The position numbers and the translations under genes are program-made. The notes under the pieces are model-generated. The model made no database searches. It saw nothing but the letters and a program-made list of their open reading frames with translations, and was not told where the DNA came from. A stretch of 64,000 bases of DNA. It comes from Cytophagaceae bacterium. GTDB taxonomy: Bacteria > Bacteroidota > Bacteroidia > Cytophagales > Spirosomataceae. The stretch covers positions 124,001 to 188,000 of the forward strand of contig SXXW01000025.1 of the NCBI GenBank assembly GCA_005791165.1. The letters run 5' to 3'. Positions 1 through 7,999 of this stretch are shown here, piece by piece. Numbering within the stretch: position 1 is the first letter of the stretch; every line of letters begins with the position of its first letter.

Positions 1-314
1 AGCGAACGATCACCCACGGTGATATTTTATGTCAGGCGATCCCTATTGGCGGTATTCGAATGATTGACCACGGTGAGGCCGACGATAAAATTATTGCTGT
101 TTTAAAAGATGATCCTATTTATGGAAAATGGCGCGATATTTCAGACGCACCTAAGGATATCGTCCAAAGACTTAGGCATTATTTTTGGACTTACAAAATG
201 CTTCCTGGAGAAACGAGTTCAAATTTAGTGGACATCGATGAAGTTTATGGCCGCGAAATTGCCCATGAAGCGATCCTGCAAGCCAGGGAAGATTACCGGG
301 TCAATTTCGGTTAA
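1..314 (+). CDS. ppa: Inorganic pyrophosphatase, C-terminal part (5' end outside window)
   Basis: Soluble family I pyrophosphatase hydrolyses PPi to two phosphates in the cytoplasm and pulls biosynthetic reactions forward. The reading frame is already open at the left edge (first full codon at position 3), so the start lies outside; the visible 103 residues read through to TAA at 312-314. The segment contains the family core pattern MIDHGEADDKIIAV, whose Asp/Lys residues correspond to the metal and phosphate ligands of the active site, followed by a C-terminal helical part with HYFWTYK. An internal ATG at 60 is not the start because conserved sequence (GDILCQAIPIGG) precedes it. No neighbour on the left is visible; sppA follows with its own promoter, so they are separate units. 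Confidence 0.93.
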   Translation, partial: RTITHGDILCQAIPIGGIRMIDHGEADDKIIAVLKDDPIYGKWRDISDAPKDIVQRLRHYFWTYKMLPGETSSNLVDIDEVYGREIAHEAILQAREDYRVNFG

Positions 315-328
315 ATTTTACCCTTCAT

Positions 329-359
329 TTTGGGATTTTATCCATTGAACATAATTTTG
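329..359 (+). promoter_or_regulatory. Predicted Bacteroidota promoter of sppA
   Basis: A TTTG at 329-332 is followed after 19 bases by TAATTTTG at 352-359, an exact match to the Bacteroidota -33/-7 pattern TTTG-N19-TAnnTTTG. Transcription would begin near 366, giving a leader of about 48 bases before the sppA ATG. This is the best-spaced promoter in the window together with that of kup. Confidence 0.6.
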
Positions 360-413
360 ATTGACTTGTTAAATTTAAATCCCAATTTATTCTTTTAATC
401 ATCTTAGATCATT

Positions 414-2192
414 ATGTGGCAATTTTTTAAATACACCCTAGCAACCCTTATGGGCTTATTCCTTTTCCTAATTATAAGTATACTGATGATTGTAGGCATC
501 GGTGCAGCTATGAGTGGAGGAGAATCAGAATTCGAGGTAAAAGAAAATTCAATTCTTAAATTGGATTTAAATCGGCCTATCGTAGAAAATGCAAGCACAG
601 AAGACGATAATCCATTCGCAACCATCCCCAATCCCTTTTTTGAAAGCACTGAAAAAATAGGCTTGATTCAAATTTTATCAGCGCTGGAACGCGCACGTAT
701 AGACAACAACGTTAAAGGAATTTACTTAGATGTTAGTTTTCCAATGGCCGGTTATGCCAAATTAACTGAAATTAGAAATGCCTTAGAAAAATTTAAACGC
801 TCAGGTAAATTCATTTATGCTTATGCGAATTCCTATTCTGAAAAAGGCTACTATATTGCATCCGTTGCTGATGAAGCGTATTTGAATCCATCGGGTTTAT
901 TAGATTTTAATGGGATTAGTGTTCAATATATGTTTTATAAAAAGGCATTTGACAAATTGGAAATTGAGCCTTTGGTTTTCAGGGTAGGCCAATATAAATC
1001 TGCCGTAGAGCCTTTTATCCGAGAGGATATGAGTCCTGAGAATAAAATGCAGACGCAATCATTTATTAGCTCGATTAACCGTGAAGTGTTTGCTAAAATA
1101 TCATTAAGCAAAAAAATCTCTGCCAATAAACTGAATCAAATTGCGGATAGTCTATTAGCCATGAATCCGGTGAAAGCAGAAAAGTTAGGGATGATTAAAT
1201 TAGGATATTGGGATCAATTTGAATCCCTTTTAAAATCAGCTGTTAAAATAAAGGAAAAAAGTGAGTTGACTTTTATCAAACTGGCTGATTACCTAAAAGC
1301 AAAAAATCCGATTAAGGCTGTTGAAGGAACCGATAAAATTGGGGTATTAGTTGCCGAAGGTGAAATCGTAGGATCAAGAGGTGGTGATGAAAATATTGGG
1401 TCAGAGGATTTTGTGAAGGAATTAAGAAAATTGCGGGATAATAAATCCGTAAAAGCAATTGTACTTCGTATTGATTCTCCGGGGGGTTCTTCCTTGGCTT
1501 CTGATGTGATGTGGAGGGAAATCGAGCTAGCCAAAAAAGTGAAACCCATCGTGGCGTCTATGTCGGACTATGCGGCTTCGGGTGGCTATTACATGGCTAT
1601 GGGGACTAATACCATCGTGGCACAGCCTACTACCGTGACTGGATCCATTGGAATTTTTGCGCAATGGTTAAATATTGATCGGTTTTTGAGCAACAAGATT
1701 GGCATCACTCAAGATTATGTAAATACGCATGCCAATTCAAATTTCATGAATTCCTTAGGTGAGTTAACCGAATTTCAAAAATCGGTGATACAAAATATGG
1801 TCAATCAGGGTTATGAAACATTTACATCAAAAGCCGCTTCGGGCAGAAAGATGGACATTGAAAAATTGAAATCCTTAGCTGGTGGTCGGGTATGGACCGG
1901 AATTCAAGCGAAAGAAATAGGTTTAGTGGATGAATTAGGCGGATTAGATGTGGCTATTGAAATAGCTGCAAAAAAAGGAAAGCTTAAGCCAGGAGCCTAT
2001 AAAGTGGTCGTGTATCCAAAAGCAAAATCATTCTTTGACCAACTGTTATCCTCCGCTATGTCAGAAAGCTCCATGGCTGAAAAATTCGCGGCCAAAAATT
2101 TACCTTGGGCAAAATCAATTTTGGAGTTGGAGCGTTGGAAGAAAAGAGAAGGATATCTAGCCTTAATGCCTTACTTGATGGAATTTGAGTAG
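414..2192 (+). CDS. sppA: Signal peptide peptidase SppA, 67-kDa type
   Basis: Membrane-anchored serine protease of family S49 that degrades cleaved signal peptides in the envelope. The 592-residue length fits the long SppA form with two tandem S49 domains. One N-terminal membrane helix (about residues 8-33) precedes the periplasmic part. The catalytic dyad is visible: general-base Lys195 in VGQYKSAVEPF in the first domain and nucleophile Ser389 in DYAASGGYYMA in the second. The ATG at 414 follows a well-formed promoter and no in-frame start lies closer to the helix. It stands alone between ppa and bioB, each of which appears to be transcribed separately. Confidence 0.95.
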   Translation: MWQFFKYTLATLMGLFLFLIISILMIVGIGAAMSGGESEFEVKENSILKLDLNRPIVENASTEDDNPFATIPNPFFESTEKIGLIQILSALERARIDNNVKGIYLDVSFPMAGYAKLTEIRNALEKFKRSGKFIYAYANSYSEKGYYIASVADEAYLNPSGLLDFNGISVQYMFYKKAFDKLEIEPLVFRVGQYKSAVEPFIREDMSPENKMQTQSFISSINREVFAKISLSKKISANKLNQIADSLLAMNPVKAEKLGMIKLGYWDQFESLLKSAVKIKEKSELTFIKLADYLKAKNPIKAVEGTDKIGVLVAEGEIVGSRGGDENIGSEDFVKELRKLRDNKSVKAIVLRIDSPGGSSLASDVMWREIELAKKVKPIVASMSDYAASGGYYMAMGTNTIVAQPTTVTGSIGIFAQWLNIDRFLSNKIGITQDYVNTHANSNFMNSLGELTEFQKSVIQNMVNQGYETFTSKAASGRKMDIEKLKSLAGGRVWTGIQAKEIGLVDELGGLDVAIEIAAKKGKLKPGAYKVVVYPKAKSFFDQLLSSAMSESSMAEKFAAKNLPWAKSILELERWKKREGYLALMPYLMEFE

Positions 2193-2194
2193 AT

Positions 2195-2229
2195 TTTGTA
2201 TGGATTCTTAATCTAAGCGTTTATATTTG
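2195..2229 (+). promoter_or_regulatory. Predicted promoter of bioB
   Basis: TATATTTG at 2222-2229 matches the -7 consensus TAnnTTTG, with TTTG at 2195-2198 upstream (23-base spacer, at the long end of the usual range). Transcription would start near 2236, leaving only about 9 bases before the ATG at 2245. The TTG at 2227 that opens the longest ORF is part of this -7 element and so cannot be the start codon of a transcript made from here. Confidence 0.5.
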
Positions 2230-2244
2230 TTAAATTTTGAAGAT

Positions 2245-3243
2245 ATGATTCGTACTAATTGGACACGTAAAGAAGTTGAGGAAATATTTAACCAACCATT
2301 TTTAGATTTGGTCTATCAGGCTGCTACCGTGCATCGCCAATTTCATGACCCCAACGAAGTTCAAATAAGTACCTTGCTTTCTATAAAAACAGGCGGTTGC
2401 CCTGAGGATTGCTCCTATTGTTCGCAAGCCGCTCGCTATCATACGAATGTGAAAGTTCAGAAATTACTGCCTTATGAGGAGGTGATTCAAGCGGCTAATC
2501 GTGCTAAGGACAATGGAAGTTCCCGCTTTTGCATGGGAGCAGCTTGGCGTGAGGTGCGTGATAACAAAGATTTTGACCGCGTATTAGACATGGTAAAAGG
2601 GGTTAATTCTTTAGGTATGGAGGTTTGTTGCACCTTAGGGATGCTGACAGAGCAGCAAGCTGAAAAATTAAAAGAGGCGGGATTGTACGCGTACAATCAC
2701 AACATAGATACCAGTGAAGAGTATTACGATGATGTAATTTCGACGAGAACCTATGATGACCGATTAGAAACATTAGGCAATGTTCGAAAGGCAAAATTAT
2801 CAGTTTGTTCTGGGGGTATCATCGGCATGGGTGAATCTACGGGCGATCGGATAGGCATGTTATTAACTTTGGCTAACCTTCCTGAACACCCAGAATCAGT
2901 TCCAGTAAATAATTTAGTTCCCGTAGAAGGAACTCCTTTTGAAAACCAAAAAACAGCGTCTGTTTGGGACTTAGTTCGGGTAATTGCAACGGCTCGAATT
3001 ATGATGCCAAAGTCGGCAGTGAGATTATCGGCAGGCCGATTAGAATTAAATTACGAGGGGCAGGCTTTTTGTTTTATGGCCGGCGCAAATTCCATTTTTT
3101 CTGGCGATGTGTTATTGACAACACCCAATCCTGACGCTAAATCTGATCAGGAGTTATTCCAAATCCTAAGTATAAAACCTAAAGCAGCATTTAAAGATGC
3201 TAAAAAATCACCCGTTGAGTTTAATCAAATCCCAATGCATTAA
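2245..3243 (+). CDS. bioB: Biotin synthase
   Basis: Radical-SAM enzyme that inserts sulfur into dethiobiotin to make biotin, the last step of the pathway. The radical-SAM cluster ligands are Cys52, Cys56 and Cys59 in [18 protein letters not shown]. Further family stretches include [24 protein letters not shown] and the C-terminal [14 protein letters not shown], so the 332-residue protein is complete. The ATG at 2245 ([13 protein letters not shown]) is preferred over an in-frame TTG at 2227, because the latter sits in the -7 promoter element and homologues begin close to the NWT motif. No other biotin gene is adjacent. The next gene starts 48 bases downstream on the same strand. Confidence 0.96.
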   Translation: MIRTNWTRKEVEEIFNQPFLDLVYQAATVHRQFHDPNEVQISTLLSIKTGGCPEDCSYCSQAARYHTNVKVQKLLPYEEVIQAANRAKDNGSSRFCMGAAWREVRDNKDFDRVLDMVKGVNSLGMEVCCTLGMLTEQQAEKLKEAGLYAYNHNIDTSEEYYDDVISTRTYDDRLETLGNVRKAKLSVCSGGIIGMGESTGDRIGMLLTLANLPEHPESVPVNNLVPVEGTPFENQKTASVWDLVRVIATARIMMPKSAVRLSAGRLELNYEGQAFCFMAGANSIFSGDVLLTTPNPDAKSDQELFQILSIKPKAAFKDAKKSPVEFNQIPMH

Positions 3244-3291
3244 TCTTATTTAAGGGATAGATTCATTTAAATTTTTATCGGTTTAGTTTTT

Positions 3292-4749
3292 ATGGGATTA
3301 TACATTAAACGCACATTTTTGCTTTTGCTTTTGCTCCAAATCGGGATGCAAACTCGGGCCGACTTTTATTATTTTTTACAGCATAATGAAAAGTCGGCTT
3401 ATCGAATTAATAGTAATTCAAGGAACTTAGAAAAATTTCAAAAAGAAGGTAAGTGGGGGATTGTCAAAGCTGTTAAATTTGATAGCCTTACTTTTTTTAG
3501 CTTACCCAAAAATATAATAATAAGCCAAATTCCTTCTTTGGATTCAAGTAAGGTTTATTTCATCGCTAATTGTACAAACCAGTTTTACTTATTTGACTTA
3601 AAAACAATGGTTTTTAAGCGCATGGATAAGACCTTTTACCGCGGGGATAATTGCCATGCCTATCATTTTTTTCGAAAAGGAGTACTTCACTCGGTCGGGG
3701 GATACGGTTTTTGGCGGACCAACAATCACATCATTTATTTTGATGAAAAGAGCAAAGAGTGGGAGGCCTATTCATCCAATGGTACACCGCCATTTGGAAT
3801 TTATGGCGGATTCGTCGCATACATACCTGAAAAAGATGAGTTAATTTCTTTTATGAATTATACACATGATGTTAACATAAATAATGGAGCTTTTTTTAGA
3901 GACAAATCGATTTATGTATATTCTTTTAAAAAGGGTATTTGGACAAAATCCGGGATGGTTTATTCTAAAGAATTCTTAGAAATATTTAACAAAACAGCGA
4001 TATTGCTTCATTTTACCAATTACTTTACGGGTAAATATTTTATAATCCCTGCGATCCCTTTTAGTGGATTTAATCAATATTATGCAATTAATGCAAGGAC
4101 GTTGGAATTATTTTTTTACAAAGATGTCACGAACAGACTTTCCAAATTTCAAATTGAACCTTACGGAGGGCCAAGAAATGTGGTTTTGGGAAATCATAAT
4201 CTTTTGTTAAATATTAGGCCTAATCAAAGTGAAAAAGATGTTTTTGAAGATTTTCAGTTGGAAAATATGGATGATTTATTTGTAAATGCAAAGTCTGTAG
4301 GTTTTATCCATTATGAAATATGGTACCAATCTGATAGCTTCACATGGTTTTTATGTTTCTTGATTATTTCGCTCATTGTGGGGGGAGTTTTTAAAAAGGG
4401 AAAATCATTATTTTTAAAGCGTTTTAAATATGTTAATGAATTAAAGTTTTCAAGTAACTTGGTCAATAAATCGACCATATTTTTGTTGAAAAGATTGGTA
4501 GAGACCTATGAAACAGGTGGAATAGATGTGGATGAAACCAATTCAATTTTAGGATTATCGACTTTGGCTCATGATGCACAGCGATACAAAAGGAGCGCTT
4601 TTGTCAAGGAAGCGAATGTGAAGCTAGCCTTGTTGACCAATTGCCACGATACGATTCAACGCCAAGATTCCGAATTAGACCGTCGACAAAAGCGGTATAT
4701 GATTAATTCGATGGCTATTAAGTCCATCAAAGAGTTTATCAAATCCTAG
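3292..4749 (+). CDS. Unrecognised secreted propeller-like protein with membrane helix and cytoplasmic tail
   Basis: I do not recognise this 485-residue protein by name. It begins with a signal peptide (LLLLLLQIGMQTRA), followed by about 320 residues of repeated aromatic/glycine strand patterns reminiscent of Kelch-type beta-propellers (for example HSVGGYGFWRTNNHIIYFDEK). A single hydrophobic helix lies at about residues 350-366 (WFLCFLIISLIVGGVF), then a basic stop-transfer segment and a tail of roughly 110 residues. The tail has a pattern like a winged helix: a helix LLKRLVETYE, then DETNSILGLS, then a basic helix RYKRSAFVKEAN, then RRQKRYMI. Inference: a one-piece transmembrane sensor or regulator with a periplasmic sensor and a cytoplasmic DNA- or protein-binding tail. 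Its stop TAG shares CTAG with the stop of the convergent Fur-type gene. Confidence 0.6.
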   Translation: MGLYIKRTFLLLLLLQIGMQTRADFYYFLQHNEKSAYRINSNSRNLEKFQKEGKWGIVKAVKFDSLTFFSLPKNIIISQIPSLDSSKVYFIANCTNQFYLFDLKTMVFKRMDKTFYRGDNCHAYHFFRKGVLHSVGGYGFWRTNNHIIYFDEKSKEWEAYSSNGTPPFGIYGGFVAYIPEKDELISFMNYTHDVNINNGAFFRDKSIYVYSFKKGIWTKSGMVYSKEFLEIFNKTAILLHFTNYFTGKYFIIPAIPFSGFNQYYAINARTLELFFYKDVTNRLSKFQIEPYGGPRNVVLGNHNLLLNIRPNQSEKDVFEDFQLENMDDLFVNAKSVGFIHYEIWYQSDSFTWFLCFLIISLIVGGVFKKGKSLFLKRFKYVNELKFSSNLVNKSTIFLLKRLVETYETGGIDVDETNSILGLSTLAHDAQRYKRSAFVKEANVKLALLTNCHDTIQRQDSELDRRQKRYMINSMAIKSIKEFIKS

Positions 4750-5171
4750 GCAATATTACAATCCTGGCAGACTCCCTGGATGAGTAAATTACTTTCTTGC
4801 TTTAAGAATTTATCAGGCAATTGAATTTTGGGGATGATGACATGTTCCAAACAAATAGTTTGACCACATGCATTGCATTTGAAATGTACATGATCATGCT
4901 GGTGAACATGTTCCCCCTGATGACATAAATCTTTACAAAGCGCATATTTTGCACCTCCTTGATCATCTAAAACTTTATGGATTAACCCTTGACTTAAAAA
5001 AGTTTTAAGCGTTCGGTAAATGGTCACTCGGTCAAAAGCGGCTTGTAATTTCAACTCAATATCTCCTTGACTCAAAGCAAATCCGACTCCTTCAAATGCC
5101 TTCAGCACCTCTATTCTGCAGGCAGTAGGTCTTAATTTGAAATCTGTTAAATGTCCTTCTAACGTATCCAA
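4746..5171 (-). CDS. Fur-family metal-responsive transcriptional regulator
   Basis: A 141-residue protein of the Fur/Zur/PerR family: an N-terminal winged helix (LRPTACRIEVLKAF, then FDRVTIYRTLKTFLSQGLIHKV) and a C-terminal dimerisation/metal part with histidines (HVHQHDHVHFKC) and two Cys pairs, CNAC and CQDC, which normally bind structural zinc. Which metal it senses cannot be decided from sequence. The ORF contains no ATG. The only usual start is TTG at 5169-5171, nine bases after the stop codon of the upstream ABC exporter and in the same reading frame as it. It is the last gene of a minus-strand run valS-gldB-ABC-fur, and its stop overlaps the convergent propeller gene by four bases. Confidence 0.88.
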   Translation of the reverse strand: MDTLEGHLTDFKLRPTACRIEVLKAFEGVGFALSQGDIELKLQAAFDRVTIYRTLKTFLSQGLIHKVLDDQGGAKYALCKDLCHQGEHVHQHDHVHFKCNACGQTICLEHVIIPKIQLPDKFLKQESNLLIQGVCQDCNIA

Positions 5172-5180
5172 GATTGGTAT

Positions 5181-6983
5181 TTATAAATTTTCAGTTTGCA
5201 ATTTGACCATTTTTTGATAAACACCCTGTTTTTTTGCCATCAAATTTTCATGTGAACCCATCTCGACAATCTTGCCAGATTCCATCACAATGATCTTATC
5301 GGCAGACCTGATCGTCGACAAGCGATGTGCGATAATCAAACTGGTTCTATTTTTCATTAATTCCTCCAATGCCGATTGTACCCACTTTTCTGATTCAGAA
5401 TCTAGGGCACTGGTGGCTTCATCCAAGATTAAAAATTTAGGATCTTTTAAGATGGCTCGAGCAATGGCTATTCGTTGCCTTTGCCCCCCTGAAAGTTTTA
5501 CGCCTCGTTCGCCTACCAACGTATCATATTTTTCAGGGAATGATTCGATGAACTCTTTGGCATAGGCCTGCTCAGCTGCTTGTTGGATTTCCTGCTCAGA
5601 GGCACCCGGTTTACCATAGGCAATATTTTCGCGAATACTTCCTCCAAACAATAATACCTCCTGGGGCACTAAGGCCACCATTTTTCTCCAATCGCCCACC
5701 GGCATATCTTGAATGGCATAATCGCCCATCATGATTTTACCCTGACTCGGTTCATAAAATCGCATCATCAATTGGGCCAATGTAGATTTTCCTGTACCAG
5801 AAGTTCCTACAATGGCTACCTTTTGCCCTGGCTCAATCGTAAAACTAATGCCTTTTAAAATTTCTACACTAGGCCTGCTAGGATATGAAAAATGAATATC
5901 TTGAAGGTCAATAGCACCAAAACCCAATGAAGCCTTCGTTTCGGTTTCATATATATCCACCTCGGACGGATCCTCCAATATTTCAAGGATTCGATCAGAT
6001 GCGCCAATAGTCTTTTGTAACTGGGCATAGATATCACCTAAGCCTCCCACCGAACCGCCAATGAAGGCTGTATAAAAAATGAAGGTCAACAAATCTGCTA
6101 AAATTAAATCTCCCTGGGCGACGAGTTGGGCCCCGTACCATACCACCCCCACAATCCCTCCAAACAAGGCAAAAATGATAAAACTGACAAAACCTCCGCG
6201 AAGCGTTGCAGCCTTCAAAGCTCCATTGACCACTTTATTAAGGGAATTTGTGTACCGATTAACCTCATACTTTTCATTGGTAAATGCTTTTACCGCTTGA
6301 ATCGATTGAAAGGTTTCTTCCACGATAATGTTGGTATTCGCTAATTCGTCTTGCGCCTTTTTTGAGATTTTTCGAATAAATTTCCCGAAGACTATGGCTG
6401 AAATAACAAGTAGGGGGAAGGTGGCTAACATGAAGAGCGTCAACTTCCAAGACAGGTAAGTAATTAACACGACGCCTCCAACTAAGGTAAATATTTGTCT
6501 AAAAAATTCAGCTAAGGTGATCGACAATACATCTTGTAACTGCGTAATGTCGGATGTGATGCGGCTCATCAACTCTCCTACACGCCTTTTTTCAAAATGA
6601 AAAATGGGTAACGTAATGATTTTGGCATACAATGTCTGCCGCACATCTCGCATCGCTTTTTCAGATACTTGCGCAAAGGTGTAAATCCTAAAAAATGAAA
6701 GGATGGACTGAATGATTAAAATGGCAAAGAAAAATAGCGTGACCTCGTTAATCTGAAATTTTGATTTCCCCTCAATCACTTTCGTCATTTCACCGATCAA
6801 CAATGGAAAACTAAGTGTGGTTAAATTGGAGAGCAATAAGAAAACCATGCCCAACACAAATGTCCATTTATACGTAATGACAAATCGGAAAATCTTAATC
6901 GCCTTGGAAAGGTTTTTCTTCGTAACCTTTACAGAATCTTTAGGATCAACCCCCGCTCCAAACTTTTCGTGTCTTTTTGCCAT
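5181..6983 (-). CDS. ABC exporter half-transporter (MsbA/lipid-type permease-ATPase)
   Basis: A 600-residue fused permease-ATPase that would act as a homodimer in the inner membrane. The N-terminal 330 residues hold about six membrane helices of the ABC exporter type 1 fold, with the coupling-helix region EKRRVGELMSRITSDITQLQ. The C-terminal ATPase has Walker A (VGTSGTGKST, about residue 390), signature LSGGQRQRIAIARA, Walker B LILDEATSALD and the switch histidine in IIAHRLST. Substrate cannot be read from sequence; MsbA-like lipid export or multidrug export are both possible. It lies 11 bases behind gldB and 9 bases before the Fur-type gene, so co-transcription is likely. Confidence 0.93.
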   Translation of the reverse strand: MAKRHEKFGAGVDPKDSVKVTKKNLSKAIKIFRFVITYKWTFVLGMVFLLLSNLTTLSFPLLIGEMTKVIEGKSKFQINEVTLFFFAILIIQSILSFFRIYTFAQVSEKAMRDVRQTLYAKIITLPIFHFEKRRVGELMSRITSDITQLQDVLSITLAEFFRQIFTLVGGVVLITYLSWKLTLFMLATFPLLVISAIVFGKFIRKISKKAQDELANTNIIVEETFQSIQAVKAFTNEKYEVNRYTNSLNKVVNGALKAATLRGGFVSFIIFALFGGIVGVVWYGAQLVAQGDLILADLLTFIFYTAFIGGSVGGLGDIYAQLQKTIGASDRILEILEDPSEVDIYETETKASLGFGAIDLQDIHFSYPSRPSVEILKGISFTIEPGQKVAIVGTSGTGKSTLAQLMMRFYEPSQGKIMMGDYAIQDMPVGDWRKMVALVPQEVLLFGGSIRENIAYGKPGASEQEIQQAAEQAYAKEFIESFPEKYDTLVGERGVKLSGGQRQRIAIARAILKDPKFLILDEATSALDSESEKWVQSALEELMKNRTSLIIAHRLSTIRSADKIIVMESGKIVEMGSHENLMAKKQGVYQKMVKLQTENL

Positions 6984-6994
6984 AATTTTTATGC

Positions 6995-7999
6995 CTATTT
7001 GCCTCGATATCCTGAAGCTAAAAAAATCTTATTGGCCTCTTTATTTGCCATTAATTTGGGTAAGCTAATCTTACTGTCTTGTTTTGCGTATAAATCTACT
7101 ATGCGCCAACCGAGCCACCTGCCGATGGATCCTGGACATGCAGGTCCTATTTCAGGTGTTTTTGGACGTTCCCCAACGTACTTCGCTTTTACATATTCCT
7201 CCTTCTTGAACAACAAAGAATTATCTATGAAATGTTCCCAAACTTCAGATTGGAATGCCTCCGTTTCGGCTAATTCTTTAGCTGTATAGCCAAACAAGAG
7301 GCTATCGGGCAACGAAGGCAAGATTTTTTTCGTAAATACAAATCCTTTTCCATACCAAATCATATCACTCAATAAGGTATGATCTTCAGAATTTTGCTGG
7401 TTGAAAAATGCTGAATATTGCAACACGATTTGTCCCACGACAGCCTTAGGTTCTAATCTGCGCATCTGATAATCATAAACATTCGGTGGATGATACTTGC
7501 CCTTCTTTCCCATAAAAAAATCCAATCCCACAACAATCAATGTATCGGTTACATAAAGATGTTGGACTGCAAACTCACTTCCAATTCCACCAAATCCAGA
7601 AAAAACGGTTCGTATTTTGGGAACTTTTGTTTGAGGAAATTGATTGTGGATTTCTTGAAAGGCTGCCTTTACATCAATTTCTAATTGATTCCCCCCATAA
7701 AATTCAGGTTTCTGACTTTGCTCATAAAAGCTCTTTAATTCCGGATTTTGAAATAATGCAAATAAATCTTTGGCCAGAAACGGAATTTTTTCTGGAGTAC
7801 AATGGAAGTACCCAACCGTGATTTCAGGATTTTTTTTCAAGAGACTATCTATTTCCTTGATACTTTTCGCCTCAGCTAACAAGCGGTCAAAACGAATAAA
7901 ATCCAATTGGATTTTAGGCAATTCCACTTCTTTCCCCTTCTTAGGCTCGCAAGCCGCGAAAGTTAAAGTCGTAAAAAGGAGTAATAAATAGGGTCTCAT
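6995..7999 (-). CDS. gldB: Gliding motility lipoprotein GldB
   Basis: A 334-residue lipoprotein with signal peptide and lipobox ending at Cys16 (TLTFAACEPKKG). The body carries the GldB pattern: IRFDRLL near the start, a central FSGFGGIGSEF and LIVVGLDFFMGKKGKY, then LLSDMIWYGKGFVF, and a C-terminal CPGSIGRWLGWRIV. In Flavobacterium johnsoniae GldB is needed for gliding and for type IX secretion; here the role is inferred by family. The ATG overlaps the stop of valS by one base (TAATG), suggesting translational coupling. That places a motility/secretion gene under the control of a housekeeping tRNA synthetase transcript. Confidence 0.88.
   Translation of the reverse strand: MRPYLLLLFTTLTFAACEPKKGKEVELPKIQLDFIRFDRLLAEAKSIKEIDSLLKKNPEITVGYFHCTPEKIPFLAKDLFALFQNPELKSFYEQSQKPEFYGGNQLEIDVKAAFQEIHNQFPQTKVPKIRTVFSGFGGIGSEFAVQHLYVTDTLIVVGLDFFMGKKGKYHPPNVYDYQMRRLEPKAVVGQIVLQYSAFFNQQNSEDHTLLSDMIWYGKGFVFTKKILPSLPDSLLFGYTAKELAETEAFQSEVWEHFIDNSLLFKKEEYVKAKYVGERPKTPEIGPACPGSIGRWLGWRIVDLYAKQDSKISLPKLMANKEANKIFLASGYRGK

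Noticed and set aside
2227-2244. TTG start of the longest bioB frame
   Set aside because: It lies inside the -7 element TATATTTG, and ATG 2245 gives the length and N-terminus expected for BioB.
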